A DNA stretch of 64,000 nt, from contig NZ_LMOG01000012.1 of assembly GCF_001423495.1 (NCBI RefSeq), forward strand, positions 299,884-363,883. Reading direction: 5' to 3'. Source of the stretch: Xanthomonas sp. Leaf131. GTDB taxonomy: Bacteria; Pseudomonadota; Gammaproteobacteria; Xanthomonadales; Xanthomonadaceae. Of this stretch, positions 48,422 to 59,255 are shown piece by piece. The notes under the pieces were generated by a model. The model saw only the letters and a program-made list of their open reading frames with translations. It was not told where the DNA came from and searched no databases. Made by a program: the position numbers and the translations under genes. How positions within the stretch are numbered: position 1 is the stretch's first letter; every line of letters starts with the position of its first letter.

Positions 48422-48452
48422 TGGGGAATGGAGAATCGGGAATGGGGAATCG
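48422..48452. repeat. Single arm of the GGGAAT-type dispersed repeat
   Basis: A 31-base run of GGGGAATGGAGAATCGGGAA-type units lies 20 bases upstream of the pgk start codon. It matches the arms of the two inverted pairs in the cys region but lacks a partner arm. Confidence 0.65.
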
Positions 48453-48683
48453 AAGAAGCCGCCGGTACGCAGAGCGCTGACGTCTGCGCGCTGCGCAGGT
48501 AGGTGGCTTGGTTGGGGTAGCCGTTGCACGCTGCCGTTGCGTCCCGTGCAGATCGCTGGGATCGCACATTGCCTGTCACGCATGTCACTGCCAACACGGC
48601 TGGCGACGCAGGAGATGGTCGGTCGAACACGACGGGCAATGCGGCTGCCTTGGCGACGGGGGGATGCCCATTGTCGGACCTTC

Positions 48684-48713
48684 GCGCCGCAGCGGCAAAC
48701 CGCCGTGCGGCGC
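48684..48713 (-). terminator. Hairpin after the DUF3999 gene
   Basis: GCGCCGCA pairs with TGCGGCGC, with a further GCGG/CCGC inner stem, just past the DUF3999 stop. No uridine run is present. Confidence 0.35.
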
Positions 48714-48722
48714 ACCTCGTTA

Positions 48723-50081
48723 TCAGGCCTTGCGATTGGCCGCCGAGCTGCGTAGCAGACTCACGGCAAAACCACCCACCAGCAAGGCGCCGCCGACCAG
48801 CAGGCCCCAGAGCAACCACTGCTTCCAGTCGCGCGGTGTCGTGGCCGGCTGCAGTGCCGCATCGCCGGCCAGCGGCTGTGCCTGCGCGGCGACGCTGGCC
48901 TGCGCCGGTTGCCACTGCGCACCGCGTTCGCGACGTAGCGCCTGCAGCATCGAGGCCAGCGGCGCTTCACCGCGTTGCACACGCGCACTGCCGGCAACCA
49001 CTGCATACGGCGGCTGGCCCTGCGCGAGAAACATCACCCGTTCCGGCTGATAGCCCACCCGCAATGTCGGCACTGCAGTGCTGCGTCCTTGCGCGGCGAG
49101 CAACCGCCACTGACGATCGCGCACCGGTGCGGACAACACTTGCGGCGGCGAGGCGGCGGCCGCGCCATTGCCCAGGCGATAGGCCAACCACGGCCCGGCA
49201 CGGCGCTGCCACGGCGCATCGTCGGCGTCGCGGCTTTCCACGATCCATTCGACCGCTTCGGCCTGCCCACCGCTGACATCGATCTGGGTGATCGGAAAGC
49301 GCCCAGGCAAGACGTAGACCACGGCTGCATCTTGCGCGGTGCCCGGCAATTCCAACCAGTGCGAATGTGCGGGCGCCGCGATGCCGTCCAGCTCCGCATC
49401 GACCACGCGCAACGCCGGCAACTCGCCCGACACCGGCACGATGCGCAGATAGCGTGCGCCCTCGTCCAATGCGATACGGCGCTGCTGCAGACGCTGCGCC
49501 TGATTGTCCAGCGCCATCACGGTGGCGTCGGAGGCGAGCACGCGCCAGTCGCGCAGATCGTCGCTGCCTTCCACGCGCAGCTGGGCCTGCACCGGCATGT
49601 TGCCGTCCCAGTCCAGCCACAACGCGCGCGGGCGATCGCGCAATGCGCTGGCATCGATCAGCCAACTGCCGCCGGCGCCCGCTGCTGCCGATGTACCGGT
49701 GGCAAAGCGGCCTTCCAGCCGGCGTACCGCACCACTGGCATCGCGTTCGGCAATCAGCTGCAGATCGCCGTTGGCAGGCGCCGCACCCGCCGGCAATGCG
49801 AACAACGGCAAGCGCTGCCGGCGGGTTGCGGCCGCTGGCGCGGCGTCCATGGCGAGTAATGCGGTTGGAACTTCGTCGCCACGCGCATCGATCACCGTGA
49901 CATCGCGCAGCGCCGCATCATCTGCGCTGCGATAGATCGCATCGTTCAAGCTCAACTGGTACATGCCGGCATCCGAACCGGCCACCTGCAACGGCCATTG
50001 CTGGCGATAGTCCTGGCGCACATCGGCCGCTTGCGCCATCAGCGGCACCAGCAGTAGCCATCCCCATTGCCTCGCTTTCAT
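48723..50081 (-). CDS. DUF3999-family envelope protein
   Basis: This 452-residue exported protein has a signal peptide (MKARQWGWLLLVPLMAQA) and a long beta-rich periplasmic region. One C-terminal membrane helix (LWGLLVGGALLVGGFAVSLL) ends the protein. Its blocks match DUF3999, a family regularly found with DUF2339 proteins. The function is unknown. The start overlaps the stop of the DUF2339 gene by 4 bases. Confidence 0.82.
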   Translation of the reverse strand: MKARQWGWLLLVPLMAQAADVRQDYRQQWPLQVAGSDAGMYQLSLNDAIYRSADDAALRDVTVIDARGDEVPTALLAMDAAPAAATRRQRLPLFALPAGAAPANGDLQLIAERDASGAVRRLEGRFATGTSAAAGAGGSWLIDASALRDRPRALWLDWDGNMPVQAQLRVEGSDDLRDWRVLASDATVMALDNQAQRLQQRRIALDEGARYLRIVPVSGELPALRVVDAELDGIAAPAHSHWLELPGTAQDAAVVYVLPGRFPITQIDVSGGQAEAVEWIVESRDADDAPWQRRAGPWLAYRLGNGAAAASPPQVLSAPVRDRQWRLLAAQGRSTAVPTLRVGYQPERVMFLAQGQPPYAVVAGSARVQRGEAPLASMLQALRRERGAQWQPAQASVAAQAQPLAGDAALQPATTPRDWKQWLLWGLLVGGALLVGGFAVSLLRSSAANRKA

Positions 50082-52858
50082 GCCGGATCCTTTTCGACGC
50101 CATCGTCTGCGACAGCCTGTTCTTCAGCAGCCGCCTGACGCGGCGGCGCCGGTGCCAGATAGCCCACCACGGTGCACAACAGGCCATAGGCCATGAACGA
50201 GCCGATGCCGAGCAGATTGCCCAGATGCTGGCGATCGACCAGGACCAGCTTGGCCAAGACCAGGCCCATCAACAACGCCCCGCCCAGCCATAGACCGCGC
50301 TGACCGCGACGCGAGCCGATCACCCAGCCCAGCACACCCAGCACGCTCCACACGATGGTCAGGCTGGTCTGCGACAGGGTTGCATTGATCAAGGACGCAT
50401 CCCACGCCACGCCGCCCCAGTGATGCACGCTGTGCAAGGTGCTGCCGGTGATCAACACCCAGCCCAGCACGCCCAGCGCGGTCACACGCCAGCGTTGCAA
50501 GGCCAATGGTGCCCGCGTGGACCATGCCCAGCGCGCCAGCAAGGCAAGCACGGCCAGTTGCGCCAGCTCGGCCGGGTTGAGCACGGGCAGCCACGGCAAT
50601 GGCGCGGCGCTGACCGGATCGAGCAACACGATCAACCAACCGATGCCCAGCACAGCGAACACACAGCTCAGCAAGGCAGTGCGCACAGGATCGAAGCTTG
50701 CCCCTTGCGGCCACGCCAGCCATGGCCAACGCAGCAGCCCCACGGCCGCCACCGCAAGCCAGGGCGCGGCGAGCAAAGCGCAGCGCCAGCCATTGGCGAG
50801 CACGAAGTCATCGGCCAACCAGGCCGCGCCCAACGACACCACCAATGGCCACAGCAGCCACCAGATGAACTGCGCGGCCACGGCGCCAGCACCATGCTGC
50901 ATGCGCAGGCACCACAGCGCGCGTGCACCGGCCACGGCGAACGCCAACCAGGCCAACGCGCCCCAATGTGCGAACGGCTGGGTATGCGCATGGCTCTGCC
51001 ACAGGGCCAACGGCACGGCCAGCGCCAGCCCGGACATCACCGTCCACACCAACGCCGTTGCGGGGCGACGCCGATGCACCTCGGCCGCCATCCAGACGGT
51101 GAGTGCTACAAAGCCCAGTAGCAGATCCGGTTCGCTGCGCAGATCGCCAGCAAAACTGAAGATCTCGTGCACCCCGCAGAACGCCCACCAGCCCAGCCCC
51201 CACACGTACGCAACCAGCGCACGCCGCGGCTGCCCTGCATCGCGCAGGAACCAGGCACTGGCCCAGCCGGCAAGGGCAAGCAGCAAGGTGCTCATGCAGG
51301 TGGCATTGGCAATGGCCACCGTGTCGTAACGCCACGCATCCACACCGAAGGCCACACCAACGGCCGCGAGCAATTGCAAGACTACGCCGCTGAACTGCGA
51401 GATGCGTCGCTGCTGCCGCAAGCCCAGCCACAACAAACCCACACCTTCGAGCGCGAACACGCTGGCGGTGGCGCGCGCCGACAATGCCAACGGCACCGCC
51501 AGCGTCGCGAAGCCCACTGCCAGCATCGCGTGCGCTTCGCCCAGCAAGCGCGTGGAGGCACGTCGCAGCAGCCAACTCGCCAGACCTGCGTACAGCCCCG
51601 CCACGGCCAGTGCGCACAACGCCAGTGGCAATCGGTCGCCTTCCAATAAACGCGCCTGCAACGCAAAGGCCACCAGCGGTGTGCCGAACAACAGGCTGCC
51701 ATCGATGACCTTGCCCGCGCTGCCATCGCCACGCCGCGCATGCAGCACCGGAATCGCCACATACATGGCGAAGAACAACAGCAGGAACGGTTCGGTACTG
51801 GCGAATTTTGCCGGGCTGTATTGCAGTGCGCCCCACAGCGTGCCGATGCCGAAGGTGAAGGCGAATCCGAGCAGATTCAGCACCCGCCACGGGCGCGTCC
51901 AGGCGATCGCCACAATGCCGGCGTTGAGCACTGCGTAATACGAAAACAGCGCAACATGATTGCCGGTGCCGGTGGAGAGCCAGATCGGCGCGAGGAAGCC
52001 CGCCAACACACCGAGTACCGCCAGCGTGCGCGAATCCTGCACCACCGCCAGCACGCACATGCCGGCAATCAGCACCACGCTGATGCCCATCGCCAGGCCA
52101 GCGCCCAGCAATCCATACAATTTGAAGGCCGCGAACACGGTCAACAACAACCCGCCGATGGCGCCGCCCTGCAAGGCCAATGCAAAGCCCGGCCGCTGCA
52201 GCCGCTGTTTCCAGCCGAATACCAGGCCAGCCAATGCGAGCACACTGATACCGGCCAGCCGCAGCTCGACCGGCATGCGCATCCAGCCCTGGTCGCTGGC
52301 GTACTTCAACAACGACGCCACACCGGCCAACAACACCAGCATGCCGACCTTGACCGGCACATTGCCTTCGGTGAACCAGCGCTTCACTGCACTGGCTGCA
52401 CGCGCGATCGGGCCGGGTTCGGATGGGATGTATTGCGGTTGCTGCTGTGGCTGTGGATGTGGCTCAGCCTGCGCAGGCGCAGTGGACGAAGTCGGCGCAT
52501 CGCCAGCGCTACGCGCTGCCGAAGACGCTGGAGCTTCTGCCGGCAATGATGGCGGCATCGCCACGACAGGCACCGGTGCAGCTTGCAGGTCTGCTGCGCG
52601 AGGCGAGTCGGGCTCGCCAAATGTAGACACACCGACGTCGGATGCGTCTTGCTGCGGCTCCCACGCCCTGAAAGGCGTTGGCGTTGGGGTATGCACCGCC
52701 GCCGCATCCGCGGCCCCCGCTCCGGCACCGCTGGCCTGCCACTGCGCAAGCCGCTGCTCCAGCACATCCACGCGCCGCCGCAGCCCGGCGATCCACACCA
52801 GCGCGATCACCAACCCCACCGGCACCGCAAGCAGCAACAGCACCACCAACCCGATCAT
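50078..52858 (-). CDS. DUF2339-family polytopic membrane protein
   Basis: This 926-residue protein starts with a membrane helix (MIGLVVLLLLAVPVGLVIAL) and a coiled segment (RRVDVLEQRLAQWQ). A Pro/Ala-rich linker of about 150 residues follows, then KRWFTEGNVPVKVGMLVLL and more than twenty hydrophobic helices. This is the DUF2339 plan. The role is unknown; its steady partner is the downstream DUF3999 protein. The start at 52858 has GGA close by; an earlier frame is not supported. Confidence 0.85.
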   Translation of the reverse strand: MIGLVVLLLLAVPVGLVIALVWIAGLRRRVDVLEQRLAQWQASGAGAGAADAAAVHTPTPTPFRAWEPQQDASDVGVSTFGEPDSPRAADLQAAPVPVVAMPPSLPAEAPASSAARSAGDAPTSSTAPAQAEPHPQPQQQPQYIPSEPGPIARAASAVKRWFTEGNVPVKVGMLVLLAGVASLLKYASDQGWMRMPVELRLAGISVLALAGLVFGWKQRLQRPGFALALQGGAIGGLLLTVFAAFKLYGLLGAGLAMGISVVLIAGMCVLAVVQDSRTLAVLGVLAGFLAPIWLSTGTGNHVALFSYYAVLNAGIVAIAWTRPWRVLNLLGFAFTFGIGTLWGALQYSPAKFASTEPFLLLFFAMYVAIPVLHARRGDGSAGKVIDGSLLFGTPLVAFALQARLLEGDRLPLALCALAVAGLYAGLASWLLRRASTRLLGEAHAMLAVGFATLAVPLALSARATASVFALEGVGLLWLGLRQQRRISQFSGVVLQLLAAVGVAFGVDAWRYDTVAIANATCMSTLLLALAGWASAWFLRDAGQPRRALVAYVWGLGWWAFCGVHEIFSFAGDLRSEPDLLLGFVALTVWMAAEVHRRRPATALVWTVMSGLALAVPLALWQSHAHTQPFAHWGALAWLAFAVAGARALWCLRMQHGAGAVAAQFIWWLLWPLVVSLGAAWLADDFVLANGWRCALLAAPWLAVAAVGLLRWPWLAWPQGASFDPVRTALLSCVFAVLGIGWLIVLLDPVSAAPLPWLPVLNPAELAQLAVLALLARWAWSTRAPLALQRWRVTALGVLGWVLITGSTLHSVHHWGGVAWDASLINATLSQTSLTIVWSVLGVLGWVIGSRRGQRGLWLGGALLMGLVLAKLVLVDRQHLGNLLGIGSFMAYGLLCTVVGYLAPAPPRQAAAEEQAVADDGVEKDPA

Positions 52859-53016
52859 CGTTTCCAACGCAGCAACCCCTGAGTCGGCGTCCGGCCGAAT
52901 GCGCGAACCATACAGGCTCAGGACGCGTCTGGGCAGCCAATCCCGAGACGGAAGCGCTGCGACGCGATGCCGCCAGCGGCGCCCGCACCTCATAGCTGCA
53001 TGCACGAACGTGACCC

Positions 53017-53042
53017 AAAAAAACGCCCGGGAGAACCGGGCG
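53017..53042 (-). terminator. Terminator of the BamE-like gene
   Basis: On the minus strand CGCCCGG and CCGGGCG form a 7-bp stem with a 5-base loop followed by seven uridines, 9 bases after the stop codon. Confidence 0.88.
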
Positions 53043-53050
53043 CTTCACAC

Positions 53051-53521
53051 TTATTCGCGGTAGCCGCTGTCGTTCTTGTTGTGGATGATCCAGATCAGGT
53101 TGCCGCCGGTATCCATCGACTTGCCAGCGAACACCAGGCGCCCCTGGCCCTTGTAGGCCATCTCATGGCGATAGCGGTCGCCACCATAGAAAAACGGGAT
53201 AAAGGCCTTGCCGGTGACATACGAACCCTGGTCGGTCGGCTGCCCGATCAGATCGGTCACCTGCTTCATCGGCATGCCGATCTTCAACTGGGTGAACTTG
53301 CTGTCCGGCGCCGGCTTGCCGGTGATTTCGCCTTCGTAATCGTTGACGCCCTTGACCGTCTCGCCATAGCCGGCCTCGACGTCGGACGACTTGATCACTT
53401 CACCATCGGCATTCATCCAAGCCGGCGTACCGGCCTGCTTCTTCGCCGCCCAACTGTTCAACGGAGCCGAAAACGCAATCACCACACCGAGCGCCAATGC
53501 GCCCGCCAGAAATTTATTCAT
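53051..53521 (-). CDS. BamE/SmpA-like exported protein
   Basis: This 156-residue protein has a signal peptide (MNKFLAGALALGVVIAFSAP). It carries a BamE-like fold segment (FTQLKIGMPMKQVTDLIGQP, then FFYGGDRYRHEMAYKGQGRL). The lipobox of true BamE is missing, so this is a soluble periplasmic relative rather than the barrel-assembly lipoprotein itself. GAGAGAA precedes the start. It stands alone between gap and DUF2339 with its own terminator. Confidence 0.75.
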   Translation of the reverse strand: MNKFLAGALALGVVIAFSAPLNSWAAKKQAGTPAWMNADGEVIKSSDVEAGYGETVKGVNDYEGEITGKPAPDSKFTQLKIGMPMKQVTDLIGQPTDQGSYVTGKAFIPFFYGGDRYRHEMAYKGQGRLVFAGKSMDTGGNLIWIIHNKNDSGYRE

Positions 53522-53684
53522 CGTTATGTTCTCTCGATCCATGGAGTTCCCCGATCCTTCGTACACGACACGGGAACGGCCGCCGTGCGCGCAAATTAGC
53601 GCACGTGAGCCTTTCAAAGTCCACATCTTGTGCTGGCGACGAGGAAGTGGTGACGGCGCATGTCCCCATCACAGTCCGACACGC

Positions 53685-53716
53685 AAAAAACGAAAGGCCC
53701 CGGCATGCCGGGGCCT
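53685..53716 (-). terminator. Terminator of gap
   Basis: AGGCCCCGGCATGCCGGGGCCT is an 11-bp perfect palindrome followed on the minus strand by TTCGTTTTTTG. It lies 26 bases past the gap stop. Confidence 0.88.
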
Positions 53717-53741
53717 TCGACGCGTCGCCTAAGCGCGCGAT

Positions 53742-55279
<1,538 letters not shown>

Positions 55280-55792
55280 ATGCGTCGCACCCTCTTTTCT
55301 CTGGTTCTGGCTCTGGCTGCCACCCCGGCGCTGGCCGGCGGCGTGATGCATTACACCGAAAAGGCAACCCTGCCCGCCGATGGCGAAGCGCGCGAAGTCG
55401 CGGCTTTGTTCGACACCTGGAACGCGGCGCTGGCCACCGGCAACCCGCACAAGGTGGCCGATCTGTACGCACCGGACGGCGTGTTGTTGCCGACCGTCTC
55501 CAACGAAGTGCGCGCCTCGCGTACGCAGATCGAAAAGTACTTCGAGCTGTTCCTGACCAAGAAGCCGCAAGGCGTCATCAACTACCGCACCGTGCGCCTG
55601 CTCGATGAAGACAGCGCAGTGGACGCCGGCGTCTACACGTTCACGCTGACAGACAAGGACGGCAAGAAGAGCAAGGTGCAGGCGCGTTACACCTTCGTGT
55701 ATGAAAAGCGCGACGACAAGTGGCTGATCATCAACCACCACAGCTCGGCGATGCCGGAAGTGGATGCGCCGAAGGTCGCCAAGGTCAAGTAA
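55280..55792 (+). CDS. Exported DUF4440/SgcJ-type (NTF2-like) protein
   Basis: This 170-residue protein has a signal peptide (MRRTLFSLVLALAATPALAG) and one NTF2-like domain (about residues 35-160; EVAALFDTWNAALATGNPHK, ADLYAPDGVLLPTVS, TFVYEKRDDKWLIINHHSS). This fold resembles the CaMKII association domain and SgcJ/EcaC proteins. It may bind a small ligand in the periplasm, but the ligand is unknown. GGAG precedes the start. It stands upstream of two OmpW-family genes but has a 290-base gap to them. Confidence 0.8.
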   Translation: MRRTLFSLVLALAATPALAGGVMHYTEKATLPADGEAREVAALFDTWNAALATGNPHKVADLYAPDGVLLPTVSNEVRASRTQIEKYFELFLTKKPQGVINYRTVRLLDEDSAVDAGVYTFTLTDKDGKKSKVQARYTFVYEKRDDKWLIINHHSSAMPEVDAPKVAKVK

Positions 55793-56005
55793 GTGCCGGA
55801 TTACCGCAGCCATCGGCTCGCTGCCGGCTCCATCCCGCATGCAGGCGTCGGCACCCCTCCCCTGCCGACGCTTGCGCCAGATGCATCGCACAGCACACCC
55901 GACGCGATGCGCCAGTGCGGTCGCCGCCACGGCGAGGAATGTTGCTGTCATTGCGGATTGCTGCTGCAGCCAGTGCACCACCGACCGCACCAGCGCGCCG
56001 CCATA

Positions 56006-56019
56006 TTGATCAGGATCAA
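56006..56019 (+). promoter_or_regulatory. Perfect FNR-type box upstream of the first OmpW gene
   Basis: TTGATCAGGATCAA matches the FNR/Anr consensus TTGAT-N4-ATCAA exactly. Its centre lies about 67 bases before the ATG, fitting activation at about -41.5 if transcription starts near 56054. ompW of enteric bacteria is known to respond to FNR. Confidence 0.7.
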
Positions 56020-56079
56020 GGCAGCCGCCGGGCAAACCTACAAGACTTCATCCATCTACCGCACCCAACGAGAGTTTCT

Positions 56080-56703
56080 ATGCGCATGCGCTCTACCCTT
56101 CTGCTCGCCGGCCTGGCCGCCAGCTTTGCCAGCGTCCCCGCATTGGCTCAATCCAAAGGCGACTGGACGGTTGCCGTCGGCGCCCACCAGGTCGCTCCCA
56201 CATCCGACAACGGCAGCCTGGTCGGTGGCACGCTCGACGTGGAAGTGGGCAAGGACATCAAGCCGACCTTCACTGCGGAATACTTCATCGCCGACAACCT
56301 GGGCATCGAAGTACTGGCTGCGCTGCCGTTCGAGCACGACATCGCGCTCCGCGGCATGGGCCGCGTCGGCAGCACCAAGCATCTGCCGCCGGTGATCTCG
56401 CTGCAGTACCACTTCAACAGCCAGGGCAAGCTCTCGCCGTTCGTGGGTGTCGGCATCAACTACACCCGTTTCTTCAGCACCGACACCCGTGGTGCACTGG
56501 CCGGCAGCGAGCTGGAACTGGACGACTCCTGGGGCCTGGCACTGCACGCAGGCATGGATTACAAGCTCAGCGACCGCGGCGCCCTGCGCGTGAACCTGCG
56601 CTGGATCGACATCGACACCGACGCCAGCCTCAATGGCAACCGCATCGGCACGGTCAACATCGACCCGCTGGTCTATGGCGTGGCGTACGTGCACCGGTTC
56701 TGA
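56080..56703 (+). CDS. OmpW-family outer-membrane protein, first copy
   Basis: This 207-residue eight-strand barrel has a signal peptide (MRMRSTLLLAGLAASFASVP to LAQ). OmpW blocks are EYFIADNLGIEVLAALPFEH, GKLSPFVGVGINYTRFF and the C-terminal GVAYVHRF. Such barrels let small hydrophobic molecules cross the outer membrane. GAGAG precedes the start. A paralogue follows at 56823. A perfect FNR-type box upstream suggests oxygen-dependent control. Confidence 0.92.
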   Translation: MRMRSTLLLAGLAASFASVPALAQSKGDWTVAVGAHQVAPTSDNGSLVGGTLDVEVGKDIKPTFTAEYFIADNLGIEVLAALPFEHDIALRGMGRVGSTKHLPPVISLQYHFNSQGKLSPFVGVGINYTRFFSTDTRGALAGSELELDDSWGLALHAGMDYKLSDRGALRVNLRWIDIDTDASLNGNRIGTVNIDPLVYGVAYVHRF

Positions 56704-56822
56704 TCCTGGCGGCGTGCGCGGCGCATCTCTGGCACACTTGGCTTCCAGGGACGTGAATCCACCGCCGGAGTTGCGGACAGGTTGGTCACGTCGACCGCCT
56801 GTCCGACCTATCCGGGGATTCC

Positions 56823-57437
56823 ATGAGCATGCTGATCCGTACCGCCCTCGCCATCGCATTGGCCGCTTCGGCCACACCCGCCCTTGCACAATCGGCCGGC
56901 CACTGGACGACCGGCTACGGTGCCGGCTATGTCTCGCCCAAGTCCGATAGCGGCAGCTTCGGCGGCACCCGCGCCGAGATCAAGGGCGCACCGGCGCTGT
57001 CGTTCACCTACGAATACTTCATCCGCAACAATCTCGGCATCGAGGTGCACGCCGCGGTCGCGGGCAAGCACGATCTCGAACTCGAAGGCATCGGCAAGGT
57101 GGGCAGTTATTGGTCGGTGCCGCCGAGCGTGCTGTTGCAGTACCACATCAATGGCTACGGTACGGTGTCGCCGTTCGTGGGTGTCGGCATCAACTACACC
57201 ACGTTTCTCGGTGAAGACGTCGATGCCGCATTCGGCAACGGCGATCTGCGCTTCGGCGATTCGGTAGGTGTCACTGCACATGTGGGTGTGGACTTCATCT
57301 TCAACGAGCGCAGCGGCCTGCGGGTGGATGCGCGCTGGACCGGCTCGCAAAGCAACGTCGACTTCAATGGCGCGCGGCTGGGCAAGGCGAAGATCGATCC
57401 GTTGACCTACGGTGTGTCCTACTTGGTGTATTTCTGA
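56823..57437 (+). CDS. OmpW-family outer-membrane protein, second copy
   Basis: This 204-residue barrel is a tandem paralogue of the previous gene. It shares YEYFIRNNLGIEVHAAV, SPFVGVGINYT and the terminal YGVSYLVYF, with clear divergence elsewhere. The signal peptide ends in ATPALAQ. The 119-base gap from the first copy holds no obvious FNR box, so it may be co-transcribed or have a separate promoter. Confidence 0.92.
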   Translation: MSMLIRTALAIALAASATPALAQSAGHWTTGYGAGYVSPKSDSGSFGGTRAEIKGAPALSFTYEYFIRNNLGIEVHAAVAGKHDLELEGIGKVGSYWSVPPSVLLQYHINGYGTVSPFVGVGINYTTFLGEDVDAAFGNGDLRFGDSVGVTAHVGVDFIFNERSGLRVDARWTGSQSNVDFNGARLGKAKIDPLTYGVSYLVYF

Positions 57438-57525
57438 TCGTGGTGCAGACGCCACGCTGAGGCGTGGCTGTCGTGCGACCGGGACGGCCATCAAACCGTC
57501 CCAGACCGTTGCGTACAATTGTGGG

Positions 57526-58341
57526 ATGAAGACCTTCTCCCCCTATACCGTCGTTCTTGCCGTCGCCGTTGCCGCGGCACTCCAGCCCATCACCGCATTC
57601 GCCTGGGGTGCGCAGGGCCACCGTCTGGTGGCGCGCATTGCCGACACCGAACTGACGCCGCAAGCGCGTGCGCAAGTGGCGCAATTGCTGGCAGGCGAGG
57701 CGAATCCAAGCCTGGCTGGGGTTGCAACCTGGGCCGATGAGCTGCGTGAACACGACCCGGATCTGGGCAAGCGTTCCGGGCCCTGGCACTACGTCAACCT
57801 GGGCGAACACGATTGCGGCTACGTGCCGGCGCGCGATTGCCCGGATGGCAATTGCGTGATCGCCGCACTGGATCGGCAAACCGCGTTGCTGGCCGATCGC
57901 AGCCAGCCCTTGGAGGCGCGTCGGCAGGCGTTGAAGTTCGTGGTGCATTTTGTCGGCGACATCCATCAGCCCATGCACGCTGGCTACGCACACGACAAGG
58001 GCGGCAACGATTTCCAGCTGCAGGTCGATGGCAAGGGCAGCAACCTGCATGCGCTGTGGGACAGCGGCATGCTCAACGAGCGCCACCTCAGCGACGATGC
58101 CTACCTGCAACGTCTGCTGGCCTTGCCGGCTGCCGCTGCGGTGTCTCCGGCGCTACCGCCGCCGGCCGCAGCGTGGGCGCAGGCGTCGTGCAAGATCGCG
58201 ATCACGCCGGGCGTGTACCCAGACAAGCACGTGTTGCCGGACACCTATATTGCGACTTACCGTCCGCTTGCCGAGACGCAATTGCGGCTTGCCGGCGACC
58301 GGCTCGCCGCCGTGCTCAATGCGGCGCTGGCTACCCCCTGA
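57526..58341 (+). CDS. S1/P1-type secreted nuclease
   Basis: This 271-residue zinc nuclease/phosphodiesterase has a signal peptide that should be cut before Trp27 (FA|WGAQGHRLVA). In this family the new N-terminal tryptophan itself binds zinc. Further ligands lie in GPWHYVNL, HFVGDIHQPMHAGY, DKGGND and NLHALWDSGM. It degrades single-stranded DNA and RNA in the periplasm or outside. It ends 13 bases before the metallo-hydrolase gene. Confidence 0.93.
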   Translation: MKTFSPYTVVLAVAVAAALQPITAFAWGAQGHRLVARIADTELTPQARAQVAQLLAGEANPSLAGVATWADELREHDPDLGKRSGPWHYVNLGEHDCGYVPARDCPDGNCVIAALDRQTALLADRSQPLEARRQALKFVVHFVGDIHQPMHAGYAHDKGGNDFQLQVDGKGSNLHALWDSGMLNERHLSDDAYLQRLLALPAAAAVSPALPPPAAAWAQASCKIAITPGVYPDKHVLPDTYIATYRPLAETQLRLAGDRLAAVLNAALATP

Positions 58342-58354
58342 GATGGAGACGCCG

Positions 58355-59179
58355 ATGCAGCCCGAGGTCCTTGCCTTCTTCCACGCCGACAGCAACACCT
58401 TCACCTACGTGGTTGCCGATACGGCGACCGGTGCGGCGGCGGTGATCGACCCGGCGCTGGATTACGCGGCCGACACCGGCCAGGTGAGCACGCATGCCGC
58501 GCAAGCCATCGTCGATGCCATCGCCCAACACGGGTGGCAGGTGCACTGGCTGCTGGAAACCCACGCGCATGCCGATCACCTGTCTGCCGCGCAATGGCTG
58601 AAACAGCACTGGCCGCAGGCGCGCATCGGCATCGGCGAAGGTATTCGGGATGTGCAGCAGACGCTGGCGCCGCAGTATGCGTTGCCGGCCGGTTTTCGTG
58701 CCGATGGCTCGCAATTCGATCATCTGTTCGCCGATGACGAACGCTTCCAGCTCGGCGGCATCCAGGCGCGCGTCATCGCGGTGCCTGGGCATACCAGCGA
58801 CAGCATTGCGTATCTGATCGGCGATGCGCTGTTTCCCGGCGATTCGTTATTCATGCCCGACGCGGGCACGGCGCGCTGCGATTTCCCCGGTGGCGATGCG
58901 CGGCAGTTGTTTGCCTCGATCCAGCGCCTGTACACGCTGCCGGAAAGCACCCGTGTGTTCGTTTGCCACGACTATGGCCCGGGCGGCCGCGCCGTGGCGC
59001 ATCAAACCAGCATCGGCGAACAGCGGCGCAGCAATCTGCATGTACGCGATGGTGTCGACATCGATACCTTCGTGGCGCAGCGGCAGGCACGCGATGCCAC
59101 CTTGCCCGCGCCCAAGCTGATCCGGCCCGCCCTGCAGGCCAATCTTCAGGCCGGCCGGTGCGGCGGAGTGGCTCCGTAG
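58355..59179 (+). CDS. MBL-fold hydrolase, ETHE1/Blh-like (persulfide dioxygenase group)
   Basis: This 274-residue cytoplasmic metallo-hydrolase has [10 protein letters not shown] (HxHxDH), [28 protein letters not shown] and [10 protein letters not shown]. Retention of the first His-Asp set and the DFPGGD loop fits the ETHE1/Blh group, mononuclear iron enzymes acting on glutathione persulfide, rather than glyoxalase II. The start at 58355 has GGAG 6 bases upstream; an ATG four codons earlier is possible. There is no rhodanese or BigR gene next to it. Confidence 0.82.
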   Translation: MQPEVLAFFHADSNTFTYVVADTATGAAAVIDPALDYAADTGQVSTHAAQAIVDAIAQHGWQVHWLLETHAHADHLSAAQWLKQHWPQARIGIGEGIRDVQQTLAPQYALPAGFRADGSQFDHLFADDERFQLGGIQARVIAVPGHTSDSIAYLIGDALFPGDSLFMPDAGTARCDFPGGDARQLFASIQRLYTLPESTRVFVCHDYGPGGRAVAHQTSIGEQRRSNLHVRDGVDIDTFVAQRQARDATLPAPKLIRPALQANLQAGRCGGVAP

Positions 59180-59255
59180 TCTTCGCTTGTGCTCGCCATG
59201 CGGGACGCATGGCACAGCCGCTATGATCGGTGCCTTATCCCGCTGGAGTAGCCCT

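Larger units (their letters stand above)
48403..48722. other. Intergenic region upstream of pgk
   Basis: About 320 bases. They hold one dispersed repeat arm near the pgk start and a GC-rich hairpin near 48684-48713 after DUF3999. Otherwise nothing recognisable. Confidence 0.5.
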
